Shown piece by piece: positions 8,824 to 17,574 of a DNA stretch of 64,000 nt. Each line of letters starts with the position of its first letter. The first letter of the stretch is position 1. Under the pieces are notes generated by a model, which saw nothing but the letters and a program-made list of their open reading frames with translations, searched no databases and had not been told where the DNA came from. The stretch lies in contig NZ_CP162006.1 in the NCBI RefSeq assembly GCF_040822085.1, forward strand, positions 1,860,001 to 1,924,000. Reading direction: 5' to 3'. This stretch comes from Rhodoferax sp. WC2427. GTDB lineage: Bacteria > Pseudomonadota > Gammaproteobacteria > Burkholderiales > Burkholderiaceae_C. Made by a program: the position numbers and the translations under genes.

Positions 8824-8880
8824 TTGCTATTGAATGAGTAGCTGCTTACGCTTGCCGGATAAGCGCGAGCGGCACTTTTC
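8824..8880 (+). repeat. dispersed intergenic repeat, copy 1
   Basis: A copy of the ~57-bp family that starts TTGCTAT, continues through a TAGCTGCTT block and an AAGCG-containing stem, and ends in a C/T-rich tail (CACTTTT). The inner arms CGCTT and AAGCG can pair. It lies between convergent genes and may act as a weak terminator. Nothing else is visible between 8807 and 8909. Confidence 0.75.
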
Positions 8881-8909
8881 CCATCAAACCCTATTTCTGG
8901 CAGAAAACC

Positions 8910-9320
8910 TCAACCCTTGCCCGCCACCACATACCGCGCAAAGTTGTCCAATATCGCCTGCCAGCCCGTGCGCTGTTGCTCTTCGGGGTAGGTGTCTTCG
9001 GCGTCGAAGGTCACCGTCACGGTAACCCCGGCGGGGCCTTCGGCAAACTCCACCCGTCCGGTGCGTTCGCCAAAGCGGTACTCCAGCAGGTGGGGGGCCT
9101 CGACTTTGGTGTATTCACCCGCAAAGTCGAAGCCAAACGAGCCGTCCTTGGCTTCCATGCGCGACGAGAACTGGCCGCCCACCCGCAGATCGACCGTGGA
9201 GGCCGTGGTGTGCCAATCGGGCGAGGCGGTGTTCCAGACCTTGATGGCCTCGGGGGCGTTGTACGCGGCCCAGACGGTGGCGATGGGCGCGGCGACAACG
9301 GTGGATACGGTGATTTGCAT
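8910..9320 (-). CDS. SRPBCC/AHSA1-family small protein
   Basis: A 136-residue START-like (SRPBCC) fold protein, AHSA1 type. It opens MQITVSTVVAAPIATVWAAY and has the family pattern PEAIKVWNTASPDWHTT, GGQFSSRMEAKDGS and a C-terminal helix (GWQAILDNFARYVVA). AGGAGCGCCT directly precedes ATG 9320, so the in-frame ATG at 9419 is not used. Such proteins bind hydrophobic ligands or act in toxin and stress responses, and the precise role cannot be read from sequence. It is followed upstream by another small leftward gene, 68 bases away, with which it may be cotranscribed. Confidence 0.85.
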   Translation of the reverse strand: MQITVSTVVAAPIATVWAAYNAPEAIKVWNTASPDWHTTASTVDLRVGGQFSSRMEAKDGSFGFDFAGEYTKVEAPHLLEYRFGERTGRVEFAEGPAGVTVTVTFDAEDTYPEEQQRTGWQAILDNFARYVVAGKG

Positions 9321-9388
9321 AGGCGCTCCTGTGGGGTTTGGACGCGGGTTGCCAGAAGGCCGCCGACGGTGCCCACCCAAGGTGCACC

Positions 9389-9784
9389 TTAGCCCTTCAC
9401 GGTGCTGGCGGGAACCCACCGCTGGATGGCCTGGACGGAATCGAAGGGGCCACTGTTAAAGCAAATTTTGGCATGGGGCGCGCAGGTATGCACCGTGTTG
9501 AGCAATTTTTCAAACAGGTGCAGGTAATCTGGAATGGTGCGCACGCCCGCGCCAATCAGCACGCAGTGGCGGGGCTTGGCTGCCAGGAGTTGTGTGAGGA
9601 TCTGGTCGGCCGTGTCGGCACTCTCGATCAGGCCCAGCTCGGCGTCGTAGCCCAAGGCTTGCAGCCGGACTCTGTCGGCTTTGAATCCGGCCCACAGCTT
9701 GTCGGGCGTGAGCCCCGGCCACTTGCTGTAGTCCACCGCGTTGGGGTGCCAGCCCACCAGCAGTACGGCGCTCTTCTCGACCAT
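9389..9784 (-). CDS. conserved hypothetical protein, 131 aa
   Basis: I do not recognise a named family. The protein starts at ATG 9784 behind a good ribosome site (AAGGAGAATC). It has alternating hydrophobic strands and helices: SAVLLVGWHPNAVDYSKWPG, then LQALGYDAELGLIESAD, HCVLIGAGVRTIPDYLHLFE and HAKICFNSGP. This pattern fits a small Rossmann-like alpha/beta domain with a Gly-rich turn (IGAGVR). No signal peptide or membrane segment is present. It lies upstream of the AHSA1-like gene and reads in the same direction. A much longer in-frame extension to 9961 lacks coding character. Confidence 0.75.
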   Translation of the reverse strand: MVEKSAVLLVGWHPNAVDYSKWPGLTPDKLWAGFKADRVRLQALGYDAELGLIESADTADQILTQLLAAKPRHCVLIGAGVRTIPDYLHLFEKLLNTVHTCAPHAKICFNSGPFDSVQAIQRWVPASTVKG

Positions 9785-9909
9785 GATTCTCCTTGGGGTG
9801 CGGCTGCGAAAAAACTCGCCCGAGGATTGTGCGCGGCACCCGCCATCGGATGTGCTGAGTTTGAAACCGAGTGTTTCCCGGCGTATCGGCGCCTGTGCCA
9901 TGGATGGTG

Positions 9910-9966
9910 TTGCTACTGAATAAGTAGCTGCTTGTGCTGATTGGATAGGCGCCAGAAGCACTTTTT
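9910..9966 (+). repeat. dispersed intergenic repeat, copy 2, in a 392-base gene-free stretch
   Basis: A copy of the dispersed family (TTGCTACTGAATAAGTAGCT, then the stem region and CACTTTTTA). The whole gap 9785-10176 has no convincing gene. Besides this repeat it holds the upstream region of the thioredoxin-ArsA fusion. No clear -35/-10 pair is visible there, and a GCAT...GCGTT resemblance to the sulfur box near 9998 lacks the matching -10. Confidence 0.72.
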
Positions 9967-10176
9967 ACGTATGACTACGCATGGTTACCAGAACTTTCTG
10001 CGTTTTTGCGTTGAGGCGGTGGTGCGGCGCAGGTCCCCGTGGTGGCGGCCCCGCCAAATGGTTGGCCCGGGGTTGATCCAGCGCATGGTGGCGCGCAGGC
10101 AGTTCGGGCACGCTTGAGGGCTTGGGCGCTGGTCCGCAGGCGCCCGCTTGCATTCAACTACCGACAAGGAGGCCCT

Positions 10177-12174
10177 ATGGACATCAAAGTTTTTGGCCCG
10201 GCTTGCAGCCAGGGCCGCAGCACCATCGCGATGGTGAGGCAGGTGGCTCAGGAAATGGGTGTGCCCGTCGAGATCGCCACGGTGGAGGACCCCCGTGCAA
10301 TCTTGCGCGCAGGGGTCACGGCCACACCGGCAGTCGCCGTGGGGGGCAGGGTGCTGCACAGTGGGGGGCTGCCCTCGTATGAAGAGGTGCGGGGCTGGCT
10401 TGCGCCCACGGCCCGGCCCATGGCGTTCCTGGGCCAGGCCACGCACTACCTGTTCTTTACCGGCAAGGGCGGTGTCGGCAAGACCTCGCTGTCTACCGCA
10501 GCTGCGCTGACCCTGGCCGACGCGGGCCGGCGGGTGCTGCTGGTCAGCACCGACACCGCGTCCAACCTGGACGAGATGCTGGGCGTGGCCTTGCGCAATG
10601 TGCCCACGGCTGTGCCCGGTGCGCCGGGCCTGTCGGTGCTGAACATCGACCCCGGCACGGCGGCCGCAGCGTACCGGCAGCGGGTGCTGGCCCAGATGGG
10701 CACGGGGGCCAGCCCCGCCGAGCTGGCGACGGTTCGCGAGCAGTTGTCGGGTGCCTGCACCACCGAAATTGCCTCGTTCGACGAGTTCGCCTCGCTGCTC
10801 TCGGAGCGCGATGCGCGGTTTGACCACGTCGTGTTCGACACCGCCCCCACCGGCCACACCCTGCGGCTGCTGAGCCTGCCCAAGGCCTGGAGCGGGTTTT
10901 TGGAGGGCAACGACCGGGGCGCCTCGTGCCTGGGCCCGCATTCGGGTTTGAAAATGCAGGAAGAGCGGTTCAAGGCAGCGCTGGCGGCCCTGAGCGACCC
11001 GGCCCAGACCACCGTGGTGCTGGTCACCCGCCCAGACCTGGGGGCCATGGCCGAGGCCGCCCGCAGCGCCGAAGAGCTCAGGGGGCTGGGCCTGCACAAC
11101 CAGCGCCTGGCGATCAACGGCGTGTTCCATGCCAGCGACCCCAGCGATGCCGTGGCGGCCGCCATCGAGGCAATGGGGCAACAGGCCCTGGCCGAGATGC
11201 CCGCATCCTTGCGCGCCTTGCCCCACGACACGGTGCCGCTGCGGGCCTTTGACACCGTGGGCCTGCCCGCTTTGCGGGCCCTGCTGTCGCCCCACCAGGC
11301 GGCGGTGGCCGCTGCGCCGCCGGTCGCGGTGGAGCCGATCCCTGCGGGCCAGGACCTGGCGGCGCTGGCCGACGCGCTGGCGGCGGCGGGCCACGGCCTG
11401 GTCATGGTGATGGGCAAGGGCGGCGTGGGCAAAACCACCATCGCCGCGGCGCTGGCCCTGGGCCTGGTGCAGCGCGGCAAGACGGTGCACCTGAGCACCA
11501 CCGATCCCGCCGCCCACCTGGCGGGCACACTGGCAGGCGCATTGCGGGGCCTGCATGTAAGCCGCATCGACCCCAAGGTGGAGACGCAGCGCTATACCGA
11601 CAAGATCATGGCCGCCAAGTCGCCCGACCTGAGCGCGCAGGAGCAGGCGCTGCTGCTGGAAGACCTGCGCTCGCCCTGTACCGAAGAGGTCGCCGTGTTC
11701 CACGCCTTTTCGCGCATCGTTGGCGAAGCGCGCAGCGCCTTTGTGGTGCTGGACACCGCCCCCACCGGGCATTCATTGCTGCTGATGGATGCCACCGGCG
11801 CATACCACCGGCAGATGGTGCGGGAGTTTGAAGGCAAGAATGCGGGCCACGTGGTCACCCCGCTGATGCGGCTGCAAGACGCTTCCTACACCAAGATCAT
11901 TCTGGTGACCCTGCCCGAAGTAACCCCGGTGTCGCAGGCCGCCGCCTTGCAAGACGACCTGCGCAGGGCCCACATCGAACCCTATGCCTGGGTGCTGAAC
12001 AAAAGCGTTCTGGCTGCGGGCACCCACGACCCCCTGCTGGCGGCACGGCTGGCAGGCGAGCGCCAGCAGATGGCACGCATGGCGGCAGGGCTGGCCCCGC
12101 GCAGCTTCGTGGTGCCCTGGCTGACCCAGCCACCGGTGGGTATCCCGGAGCTGGCGAAGATGGTGTGCCATTGA
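10177..12174 (+). CDS. arsA: thioredoxin-fold/ArsA fusion ATPase
   Basis: A 665-residue protein. Residues 1-76 resemble the thioredoxin_3 (redox-active disulfide) family, but the CxxC motif is reduced to one cysteine (ACSQGR, Cys10). The rest is a complete two-domain ArsA ATPase. P-loops GKGGVGKT lie at 96-103 and 413-420, with DTAPTGH motifs at 221 and 526. All three ArsA metalloid-binding cysteines are kept: Cys194 (GACTTEI), Cys251 (ASCLGP) and Cys501 (SPCTEEV). ArsA powers arsenite/antimonite efflux with ArsB. No arsB, arsR, arsC or arsD is in the window, so this copy is an orphan, and the thioredoxin-like head may replace the ArsD metallochaperone. Start ATG 10177 follows AAGGAGG. Confidence 0.87.
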   Translation: MDIKVFGPACSQGRSTIAMVRQVAQEMGVPVEIATVEDPRAILRAGVTATPAVAVGGRVLHSGGLPSYEEVRGWLAPTARPMAFLGQATHYLFFTGKGGVGKTSLSTAAALTLADAGRRVLLVSTDTASNLDEMLGVALRNVPTAVPGAPGLSVLNIDPGTAAAAYRQRVLAQMGTGASPAELATVREQLSGACTTEIASFDEFASLLSERDARFDHVVFDTAPTGHTLRLLSLPKAWSGFLEGNDRGASCLGPHSGLKMQEERFKAALAALSDPAQTTVVLVTRPDLGAMAEAARSAEELRGLGLHNQRLAINGVFHASDPSDAVAAAIEAMGQQALAEMPASLRALPHDTVPLRAFDTVGLPALRALLSPHQAAVAAAPPVAVEPIPAGQDLAALADALAAAGHGLVMVMGKGGVGKTTIAAALALGLVQRGKTVHLSTTDPAAHLAGTLAGALRGLHVSRIDPKVETQRYTDKIMAAKSPDLSAQEQALLLEDLRSPCTEEVAVFHAFSRIVGEARSAFVVLDTAPTGHSLLLMDATGAYHRQMVREFEGKNAGHVVTPLMRLQDASYTKIILVTLPEVTPVSQAAALQDDLRRAHIEPYAWVLNKSVLAAGTHDPLLAARLAGERQQMARMAAGLAPRSFVVPWLTQPPVGIPELAKMVCH

Positions 12175-12207
12175 GGGTGCATCCAGCTGATCGCCCCGCG
12201 CCCCGTT

Positions 12208-12267
12208 TACTATCCAATCAGGAGCTGCCCACGCTTGTTCCATCGGCGCAGGCGGCTCTTTTTTCTT
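12208..12267 (+). repeat. dispersed intergenic repeat, copy 3 (terminator-like)
   Basis: Family copy (TACTATCCAATCAGGAGCTG, GCGCAGGCGGCTC) ending in a run of T. It lies between the convergent arsA fusion and the NtaA-type monooxygenase and overlaps the latter's stop codon by two bases, so it is likely part of a terminator region. Confidence 0.65.
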
Positions 12268-13624
12268 AAAGACTGCAGGCGCCTACTTCCTCTTCACCAA
12301 CCTCGGCTTCTTCCACCGCCACATAGCGGTTCACCGGCACCGGCAGGTCCAGGTTGTCGCGCAGCGTGCCCTGGCCGTATTGGGTGCGGTAGATGCCGCG
12401 CGCCTGCAGCAGTGGCACCACCAGGGCCACAAAGTCTTTCAGCGAGGTGTTGGGCAGGGCTTCGAAGAAGTTGAAACCGTCGGCACCCCCCAAATCGAAC
12501 CAGCGCTGGATTTCGTCGGCCACCTGCTCGGCGGTGCCGACGAAGCTGCGCTTGGGGCGGGCGTGCCACAGGGCGACTTCGCGCAGCGTCCAGCCTTTGT
12601 CTTTGGCGACCTGCTTGATGCGGTCGCTGGCGCTTTGCTGGCTGTTGCGGCCCAGGTCGCCCAGGTCGGGGAAGGGGGCGTCCAGCGGGTAGGCCGAGAA
12701 GTCGTGGTCGTTGAAGGGCCGGGCCAGCGCGGCGATGGCATTCTCGATGGGCACCAGGGCGGCAGATTCCTCGTACTTGCGCTCGGCTTCTTCGGCGGTG
12801 CGGCCCACGATGGGGCGGATGCCGGGCAGCAGGTGCACCTGGTCGGGGTTGCGGCCCGCCGCGGCCACGCGGGCCTTCACATCGCGGTAGTAGGCCTGGG
12901 CTTCTTCCAGCGTGTCGGCGTGGAAGAAGATGGCATCGGCTTCGGTGGCGGCAAACTGTTTGCCGTCTTCGGAGGCACCGGCCTGGAAGACCACCGGCTG
13001 GCCCTGGCGGGAGCGGCTGATATTCAGCGGCCCTTCTACGGCAAAGAAGTCGCCCTTGTGGTCCAGCCGGTGCAGCTTGGCCGGGTCGAAGAACACGCCG
13101 GTTTCCTTGTCGCGCACCAGCGCGTCGTCTTCCCACGAATCCCACAGGCCTTGCACCACGCCCAGGTGCTCCTTGGCGAGTGCGTAGCGCACATCGTGGT
13201 CGTAGTGGGTGGGCTTGCTGTAGTTGCGGGCGCTGCCGTCCAGCCACGAGGTGACCACGTTCCAGCCCGCGCGGCCATTGCTGATGTGGTCCAGCGAGGC
13301 AAACTGCCGCGCCACGGTGAAGGGCTCGCTGTAGCTGGCGGTGACGGTGGCCACCAGGCCGATGTGCGAGGTCACCGCCGCCAGCGCCGACAGAATCGTC
13401 AGCGGCTCAAAGCGGTTCAGGTAGTGCGGGCTGGAGCGCGGCGTGATGTGCACGCTGTCGGCCACAAACAAGAAGTCGAACCGGCCCTGCTCGGCCAGTT
13501 GCGCCTGCTCCTTGTAGAAGCCGAAGTTGACGCTGGCATCCGTGACCGCAGCCGGGTGGCGCCAATCGCCCCAGCCTGCGCCCACGCCGTGCAGCACGAA
13601 TCCAAATTTGAGTTGTCTGGCCAT
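12266..13624 (-). CDS. NtaA/SnaA/DmoA-family FMN monooxygenase
   Basis: A 452-residue luciferase-like monooxygenase of the nitrilotriacetate monooxygenase component A group, whose members oxidise compounds such as dimethyl sulfide (DmoA), dibenzothiophene sulfone (DszA) or NTA. Family marks are [36 protein letters not shown] near residue 135, and [20 protein letters not shown] 13624 is preferred over 13687 because the shared sulfur-regulon promoter (13659-13714) would otherwise lie inside the gene, and GGAAAG sits at ribosome-site distance. Regulation with sulfur genes points to an organosulfur substrate. The partner flavin reductase is not in the window. The substrate is not determined. Confidence 0.87.
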   Translation of the reverse strand: MARQLKFGFVLHGVGAGWGDWRHPAAVTDASVNFGFYKEQAQLAEQGRFDFLFVADSVHITPRSSPHYLNRFEPLTILSALAAVTSHIGLVATVTASYSEPFTVARQFASLDHISNGRAGWNVVTSWLDGSARNYSKPTHYDHDVRYALAKEHLGVVQGLWDSWEDDALVRDKETGVFFDPAKLHRLDHKGDFFAVEGPLNISRSRQGQPVVFQAGASEDGKQFAATEADAIFFHADTLEEAQAYYRDVKARVAAAGRNPDQVHLLPGIRPIVGRTAEEAERKYEESAALVPIENAIAALARPFNDHDFSAYPLDAPFPDLGDLGRNSQQSASDRIKQVAKDKGWTLREVALWHARPKRSFVGTAEQVADEIQRWFDLGGADGFNFFEALPNTSLKDFVALVVPLLQARGIYRTQYGQGTLRDNLDLPVPVNRYVAVEEAEVGEEEVGACSL

Positions 13625-13658
13625 GGTGGCGCTTTCCGGGAAGTTGAAGAACGTCTGC

Positions 13659-13714
13659 ACCTTAGCGGCGTGGGTGGGGCCGGGCAACGAAGGGATTCAG
13701 ATATGGATATGCGG
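13659..13714 (-). promoter_or_regulatory. shared sulfur-regulon promoter for the NtaA-type monooxygenase
   Basis: Minus-strand box 13714 to 13686 begins CCGCATAT, contains ATCTGAATC and ends TTCGTT. The -10 hexamer TAAGGT (13664-13659) follows after 21 bp. The predicted leader is ~28 nt. The box is very similar to the tauD box, including the CCGCAT at the same offset. Confidence 0.72.
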
Positions 13715-13823
13715 CAGCCCTGGGCCTGGCAAAACACCCCGTTTCGGCTAAAGTTAGCAAGGGCATGTTCGGCACAGCGTGTGGCGCGAACGGCGGGCTG
13801 GGCGTTTGCATTGGGGGAAAGCG

Positions 13824-15380
13824 ATGAAATCAGCGGCTCTGGGCCAAAGCCCGCAGGAAATCGAGCTCAAGTTGGCGTTGCCCACGTCCGATCCGTCCAG
13901 CCTGGCCAGGCTACTGGCCCGTGTGCCCATCCTGGCGCGCCGCAAGCCGACCCGTCAGACATTGCACAACGTCTATTACGACACGCCGGAGCAAATCTTG
14001 CACCAGCAGCGCGTGGCGTTGCGGATACGGCGGGTTGGCAGCGAGGCCGCGCCGCGCTGGCTACAGACCCTGAAGACCGGAGACCGTGGCCACTCGGCGT
14101 TGAGCCAGCGCGGCGAATGGGAAGTCCGGGTGCCCAGCCCCACGTTGGCACGGGAGGCCCTCAAATCCACGCCGTGGGCCAAGATTGACCCTGACGACAC
14201 CGTGTTTCCCTCTTTGGCGCCCGCATTTTTGACGACTTTCGAGCGAACCCTTTGGGTGGTGCGGCGTCGCGACGCAAGCGTGGTCGAAGTGGCCTTGGAC
14301 ATCGGACACATCACGGCCGGTGAAAAAGATGTGTCCATCTGCGAGCTGGAGCTGGAGCTGCTGGCCGGCCCATCGACGGCGCTGTTCGACATCGCCCACC
14401 AGATTGCCTGCACCATCGCAGTCTTGCCGTTAAACAAGAGCAAATCGGAGCGGGGCTACGCGCTGGCACAGAACTGCCTGGACGCCCCGCTGCACGCCCA
14501 CCCGCCCACGCTCACCAAAAACCAGTCCGTTCCCGAGGCGGCGGCGTGCGTCTTGGGCGAAATGTTCTGCCAGTTCACCACCAATCTGATGGCGGTACGT
14601 AGCTCGGACGATCCGGAAACCGTGCACCAGACCCGGATTGGTTGGCGGCGTTTTCGAAGCGCTGTGCGGCTGTTCAAACCCGCCGTGGCGATGGACGCCG
14701 TACCCGCTTGGCAGCCCCTGCACATGCTGCTGGGCTTGCTGGGCGAATTGCGGGATCTGGATGTGGCTTGCACCGAGACTTTGCCGGCACTCGCGCAGGC
14801 CTATTCGGCGGGAGATGCCCAGCGTGCCGACGCCTGGCAGGCGATGGCACACACCCTCCAACACGCTGCCGACCTGCAACGCAAATCTGTCCGCTACGCA
14901 TTGTTGGAGCCCGCAGTGGGCGCTACTTTGTTGGCCACCACACAATGGCTGGACGGCTTGGCGGCCCTGCCTGGGCCTGGCGGCGTGCCGGGTGAACCCA
15001 CGGGGTCCCTGCGGCGTTGGAGCAGGCTGCGCATGGCCCGCATGCACCGGCAACTGAAGCGCGCCCGCCAGGACAGCGGCAGCCCCGACAGCCAGCACCG
15101 GGTACGCATCCTCGCCAAGCGCATGCGCTATGGCGTCGAGGCGCTGGTCCACTGTTTGCCCCAGCGGCGTGCCAAACACTGGTACCGGCAGGCCACGGGG
15201 TTGCAGTTGCGCCTAGGGGCTGCACGGGATGTGGTGCAAGCCGGGTTGCTGGCCGCAAAATATGAGGTGGACCGCGGACTGGTCGGCTTTCTGCAGGGGG
15301 TCGCCGTGGGGCGGGCCATGCCCAGCGCAGGCCAAGCCTTGGCCCGCAAAAAAGAAGTCCGCCTCAAATCACATAGTTAA
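13824..15380 (+). CDS. CYTH-CHAD domain protein (inorganic triphosphatase-like)
   Basis: A 518-residue protein. The N-terminal CYTH domain (~residues 10-205) opens with the EIELKLAL signature (ExExK) and has charged strands for a tunnel that binds triphosphate and Mg2+ (ALRIRRV, SICELELELLAG). The C-terminal CHAD helical domain (~230-510) has paired conserved histidines and basic residues (VHQTRIGWRRFRSAVRLFKP, HRVRILAKRMRYGVEAL) suited to binding polyphosphate. Inorganic triphosphatase of the YgiF type is the best-known activity. ATG 13824 follows GGGGGAAAG. Its last 17 bases overlap the 3' end of the convergent cysB gene. Confidence 0.88.
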   Translation: MKSAALGQSPQEIELKLALPTSDPSSLARLLARVPILARRKPTRQTLHNVYYDTPEQILHQQRVALRIRRVGSEAAPRWLQTLKTGDRGHSALSQRGEWEVRVPSPTLAREALKSTPWAKIDPDDTVFPSLAPAFLTTFERTLWVVRRRDASVVEVALDIGHITAGEKDVSICELELELLAGPSTALFDIAHQIACTIAVLPLNKSKSERGYALAQNCLDAPLHAHPPTLTKNQSVPEAAACVLGEMFCQFTTNLMAVRSSDDPETVHQTRIGWRRFRSAVRLFKPAVAMDAVPAWQPLHMLLGLLGELRDLDVACTETLPALAQAYSAGDAQRADAWQAMAHTLQHAADLQRKSVRYALLEPAVGATLLATTQWLDGLAALPGPGGVPGEPTGSLRRWSRLRMARMHRQLKRARQDSGSPDSQHRVRILAKRMRYGVEALVHCLPQRRAKHWYRQATGLQLRLGAARDVVQAGLLAAKYEVDRGLVGFLQGVAVGRAMPSAGQALARKKEVRLKSHS

Positions 15381-16308
15381 TCACCTCGGCTTTCCCCGCC
15401 AGCGCCTGCTCCACCGCCACCCGGTCCAGCGTGGGCGCAAACGACGCGATGAACGCGTACACGTAGCCGCGCAAATAGGCCCCGCGCCGCACCGCCAGCT
15501 TGGTCATGTTGATGCCGAACAGGTGGCCCGCGTCGACGGCGCGCAGGGCCAGGTCGCGCTCGGCCTCGAAGGCGATGGAGGCCACGATACCCACGCCCAT
15601 GCCCAGCTCCACATAGGTCTTGATCACGTCCGCATCCATGGCGGCGATGGCGATGTGCGGCACCAGTTGCTGCTGGGCAAAGGCCTGGTCGATGCGGGTG
15701 CGGCCGGTGAAGCCGTTGTCGTAGGTGATCAGCGGGTAGCGGGCCAGCTGCTCCAGCGTCAGCGGGCCGTCCAGCAGCGCGTGGCCGGGCGGCACGATGA
15801 CCGAGTGCGTCCAGGGGTAGCAGGGCAGGGCGACCAGCTCGTCGTACTGGGTGAGCGCCTCGGTGGCAATGCCCACGTCGGCCTCGCCCGACAGCAGCAT
15901 TTCGGCCACGTGCGCGGGCGAGCCCTGGTGCAGGTGCAGGGTGACGTTGGGGAACTGGCTGCGAAACTCCTGTACCGCCATGGGCAGGGCGTAGCGGGCC
16001 TGGGAGTGGGTGGCGGCGATGGACAACAGACCGCTTTGGCGCGAGACGAACTCTTCCCCGGCCTTGCGCAGGTTGCTGCTGTCGAGCAGCATGCGTTCGA
16101 TGATGGGCAGCACGTGGCCGCCGGGGTCGGTCAGGCCGGTGAGGCGTTTGCCTGCGCGCACAAACAGCTCGATGCCCAGCTCTTCCTCCAGCTCGCGGAT
16201 CTGGCGGCTCACGCCGGGCTGGGAGGTGTGCAGCACGTTGGCCACCTCGGTCAGGTTAAAGCCGCGCCGCACGGTCTCGCGGACGGAGCGCAATTGCTGG
16301 AAATTCAT
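15364..16308 (-). CDS. cysB: LysR-type sulfur regulator CysB
   Basis: A 314-residue LysR family regulator. The winged-helix domain is MNFQQLRSVRETVRRGFNLT with recognition segment VLHTSQPGVSRQIRELEEEL, which is characteristic of CysB/Cbl/SsuR proteins. The inducer-binding domain follows (IAATHSQARYALP, GIATEALTQYDELVALPCYP). In enteric bacteria CysB activates sulfate and cysteine genes with N-acetylserine as co-inducer and sulfide or thiosulfate as antagonists. It sits centrally among sulfur genes and is the obvious candidate for the eight-promoter motif found here. Burkholderiales also use the paralogue SsuR for sulfonate genes, and the two cannot be fully separated by eye. Confidence 0.9.
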   Translation of the reverse strand: MNFQQLRSVRETVRRGFNLTEVANVLHTSQPGVSRQIRELEEELGIELFVRAGKRLTGLTDPGGHVLPIIERMLLDSSNLRKAGEEFVSRQSGLLSIAATHSQARYALPMAVQEFRSQFPNVTLHLHQGSPAHVAEMLLSGEADVGIATEALTQYDELVALPCYPWTHSVIVPPGHALLDGPLTLEQLARYPLITYDNGFTGRTRIDQAFAQQQLVPHIAIAAMDADVIKTYVELGMGVGIVASIAFEAERDLALRAVDAGHLFGINMTKLAVRRGAYLRGYVYAFIASFAPTLDRVAVEQALAGKAEVINYVI

Positions 16309-16425
16309 ATAAGGGCGCCATATTTAATAACTGAATTTGATTATTTGCCAGATTGTGGTTTACACAAACTAACAAATCGTAGATTCGATATGGCTTAACT
16401 GTCTGAGGGGCGGGGCGGCTGGGCG

Positions 16426-16481
16426 CTGCATATCGTTAGGCGTTTTGCGTCGTTGCCATTGGCGGGATGCAGGCTTACGCT
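16426..16481 (+). promoter_or_regulatory. shared sulfur-regulon promoter for the cupin-rhodanese gene
   Basis: Box 16426-16454 begins CTGCATAT and ends GTCGTT. After 21 bp the -10 hexamer TACGCT is at 16476-16481. The predicted start near 16488 leaves only ~15 nt before ATG 16503, or 24 nt before the in-frame ATG 16512. Spacing is identical to the other members. Confidence 0.65.
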
Positions 16482-16502
16482 GTGAACCCATAGCCACACC
16501 GG

Positions 16503-17468
16503 ATGCCCACCATGCCCCACCACCCCGCCACGTACGGCCCAGACATTGCCAGCCAGCGCGCCCACGCCATCAGCGCCTTTCTAGACACCGTGCGCCGTCT
16601 GCTGCCCGACCCGCAGCAGGCCCAGCCCGCGCAGTTGGCCGCGGTGGCGCAGGCGCTGGAACAACTGGGTCTGCGCCAGGATTTATTTGTGCCCGCGCAC
16701 TTCCCGGTGTCGGCTGCCGACCCGGCCCACATCTACCGCCTGGCCGAAGATCCCGATGGCCGCTACGCGCTGTACATCTCGGCCGCACTGCCGGGCAAGG
16801 GCCAGCCGCCACACGACCACACCACCTGGGCCATCATTGCCGGGGTGCAGGGCAACGAGCGCAACCTGGTCTATGGCCGCCAGCCCACCGACGACCCGGC
16901 GCGCGACCGCCTGGAGCCGCTGCGCAGCATCGACGTGGTGCCCGGCACCTCGGTCACGCTGACGCCCGACGAGGTGCACACTATTCTTTTGCTGGACGGC
17001 GCGCCCGGCCTGCACCTGCACCTGTACGGCCTGGCACTGGACCGCCTGGTGGACCGGGTGGTGTTTGCCGGGACCGACGGCGGTACCTACAGCACCTTTG
17101 CGCCGCCCGCTTTGATCCGCCACGCGCGCATCGCGCCGCAGGCTTTGCAAGCTGCGCTGGAGGATGGCAACGACATCGCCGTGCTGGATGTGCGCGACAA
17201 GGCCGAGTGCACCGTGGCCCACATTCCCTACACCGTGTCGGCCCCGCTGGAGCGGCTGGCGCAGTGGATCGAGCGCCTGGTGCCCAACCGGGGCACGCGC
17301 ACCGTGCTGGTCGATGCCGACGAGACCCGCGCCCACCTGGCGGCCCTCACGCTGGTGCGCCTGGGCTGGTTGAACGTGTCGGTGCTGACCGGTGGCACCG
17401 ATGGCTGGTTGGCGGCAGGCTTTGCGCTGGTGGGCGGCGGCCAGCAGGTGGAGGCGGCGACCCATTAA
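16503..17468 (+). CDS. cysteine dioxygenase-like cupin fused to an inactive rhodanese domain
   Basis: A 321-residue protein. Residues ~10-200 form a cupin related to cysteine dioxygenase type I / thiol dioxygenases, with metal-binding PPHDHTTWAII (His104, His106) and a second histidine-rich strand (LHLHLYGLALDRL). Residues ~215-310 form a rhodanese-like domain whose catalytic Cys position is replaced (VLVDADETRAHLA), so it should not transfer sulfur itself. Thiol dioxygenases oxidise cysteine or other thiols to sulfinates. A sulfur role fits the shared promoter upstream and the neighbours cysB and tauD. The start could also be ATG 16512. Confidence 0.8.
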   Translation: MPTMPHHPATYGPDIASQRAHAISAFLDTVRRLLPDPQQAQPAQLAAVAQALEQLGLRQDLFVPAHFPVSAADPAHIYRLAEDPDGRYALYISAALPGKGQPPHDHTTWAIIAGVQGNERNLVYGRQPTDDPARDRLEPLRSIDVVPGTSVTLTPDEVHTILLLDGAPGLHLHLYGLALDRLVDRVVFAGTDGGTYSTFAPPALIRHARIAPQALQAALEDGNDIAVLDVRDKAECTVAHIPYTVSAPLERLAQWIERLVPNRGTRTVLVDADETRAHLAALTLVRLGWLNVSVLTGGTDGWLAAGFALVGGGQQVEAATH

Positions 17469-17527
17469 TGCTATGTAAAAAGGAGCTTGTCACGCTGATG
17501 GAATAAGCGCTTGAGGCACTTTTGGTT
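17468..17527 (+). repeat. dispersed intergenic repeat, copy 4
   Basis: Family copy (ATGCTATGTAAAAAGGAGCT, CACGCTGATGGAATAAGCGC, CACTTTTGG). It starts at the stop codon of the cupin-rhodanese gene and precedes a perfect terminator hairpin at 17575-17612. Confidence 0.75.
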
Positions 17528-17574
17528 TAAATTTTTGTAGAGGGGAAGTCACAGAGGGCAACTGTGGGAACTTG

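Noticed and set aside
9996..10060. The shared sulfur-promoter motif upstream of the thioredoxin-ArsA gene
   Set aside because: GCAT and GCGTT are present but one base out of register, and no -10 hexamer follows at the fixed distance.
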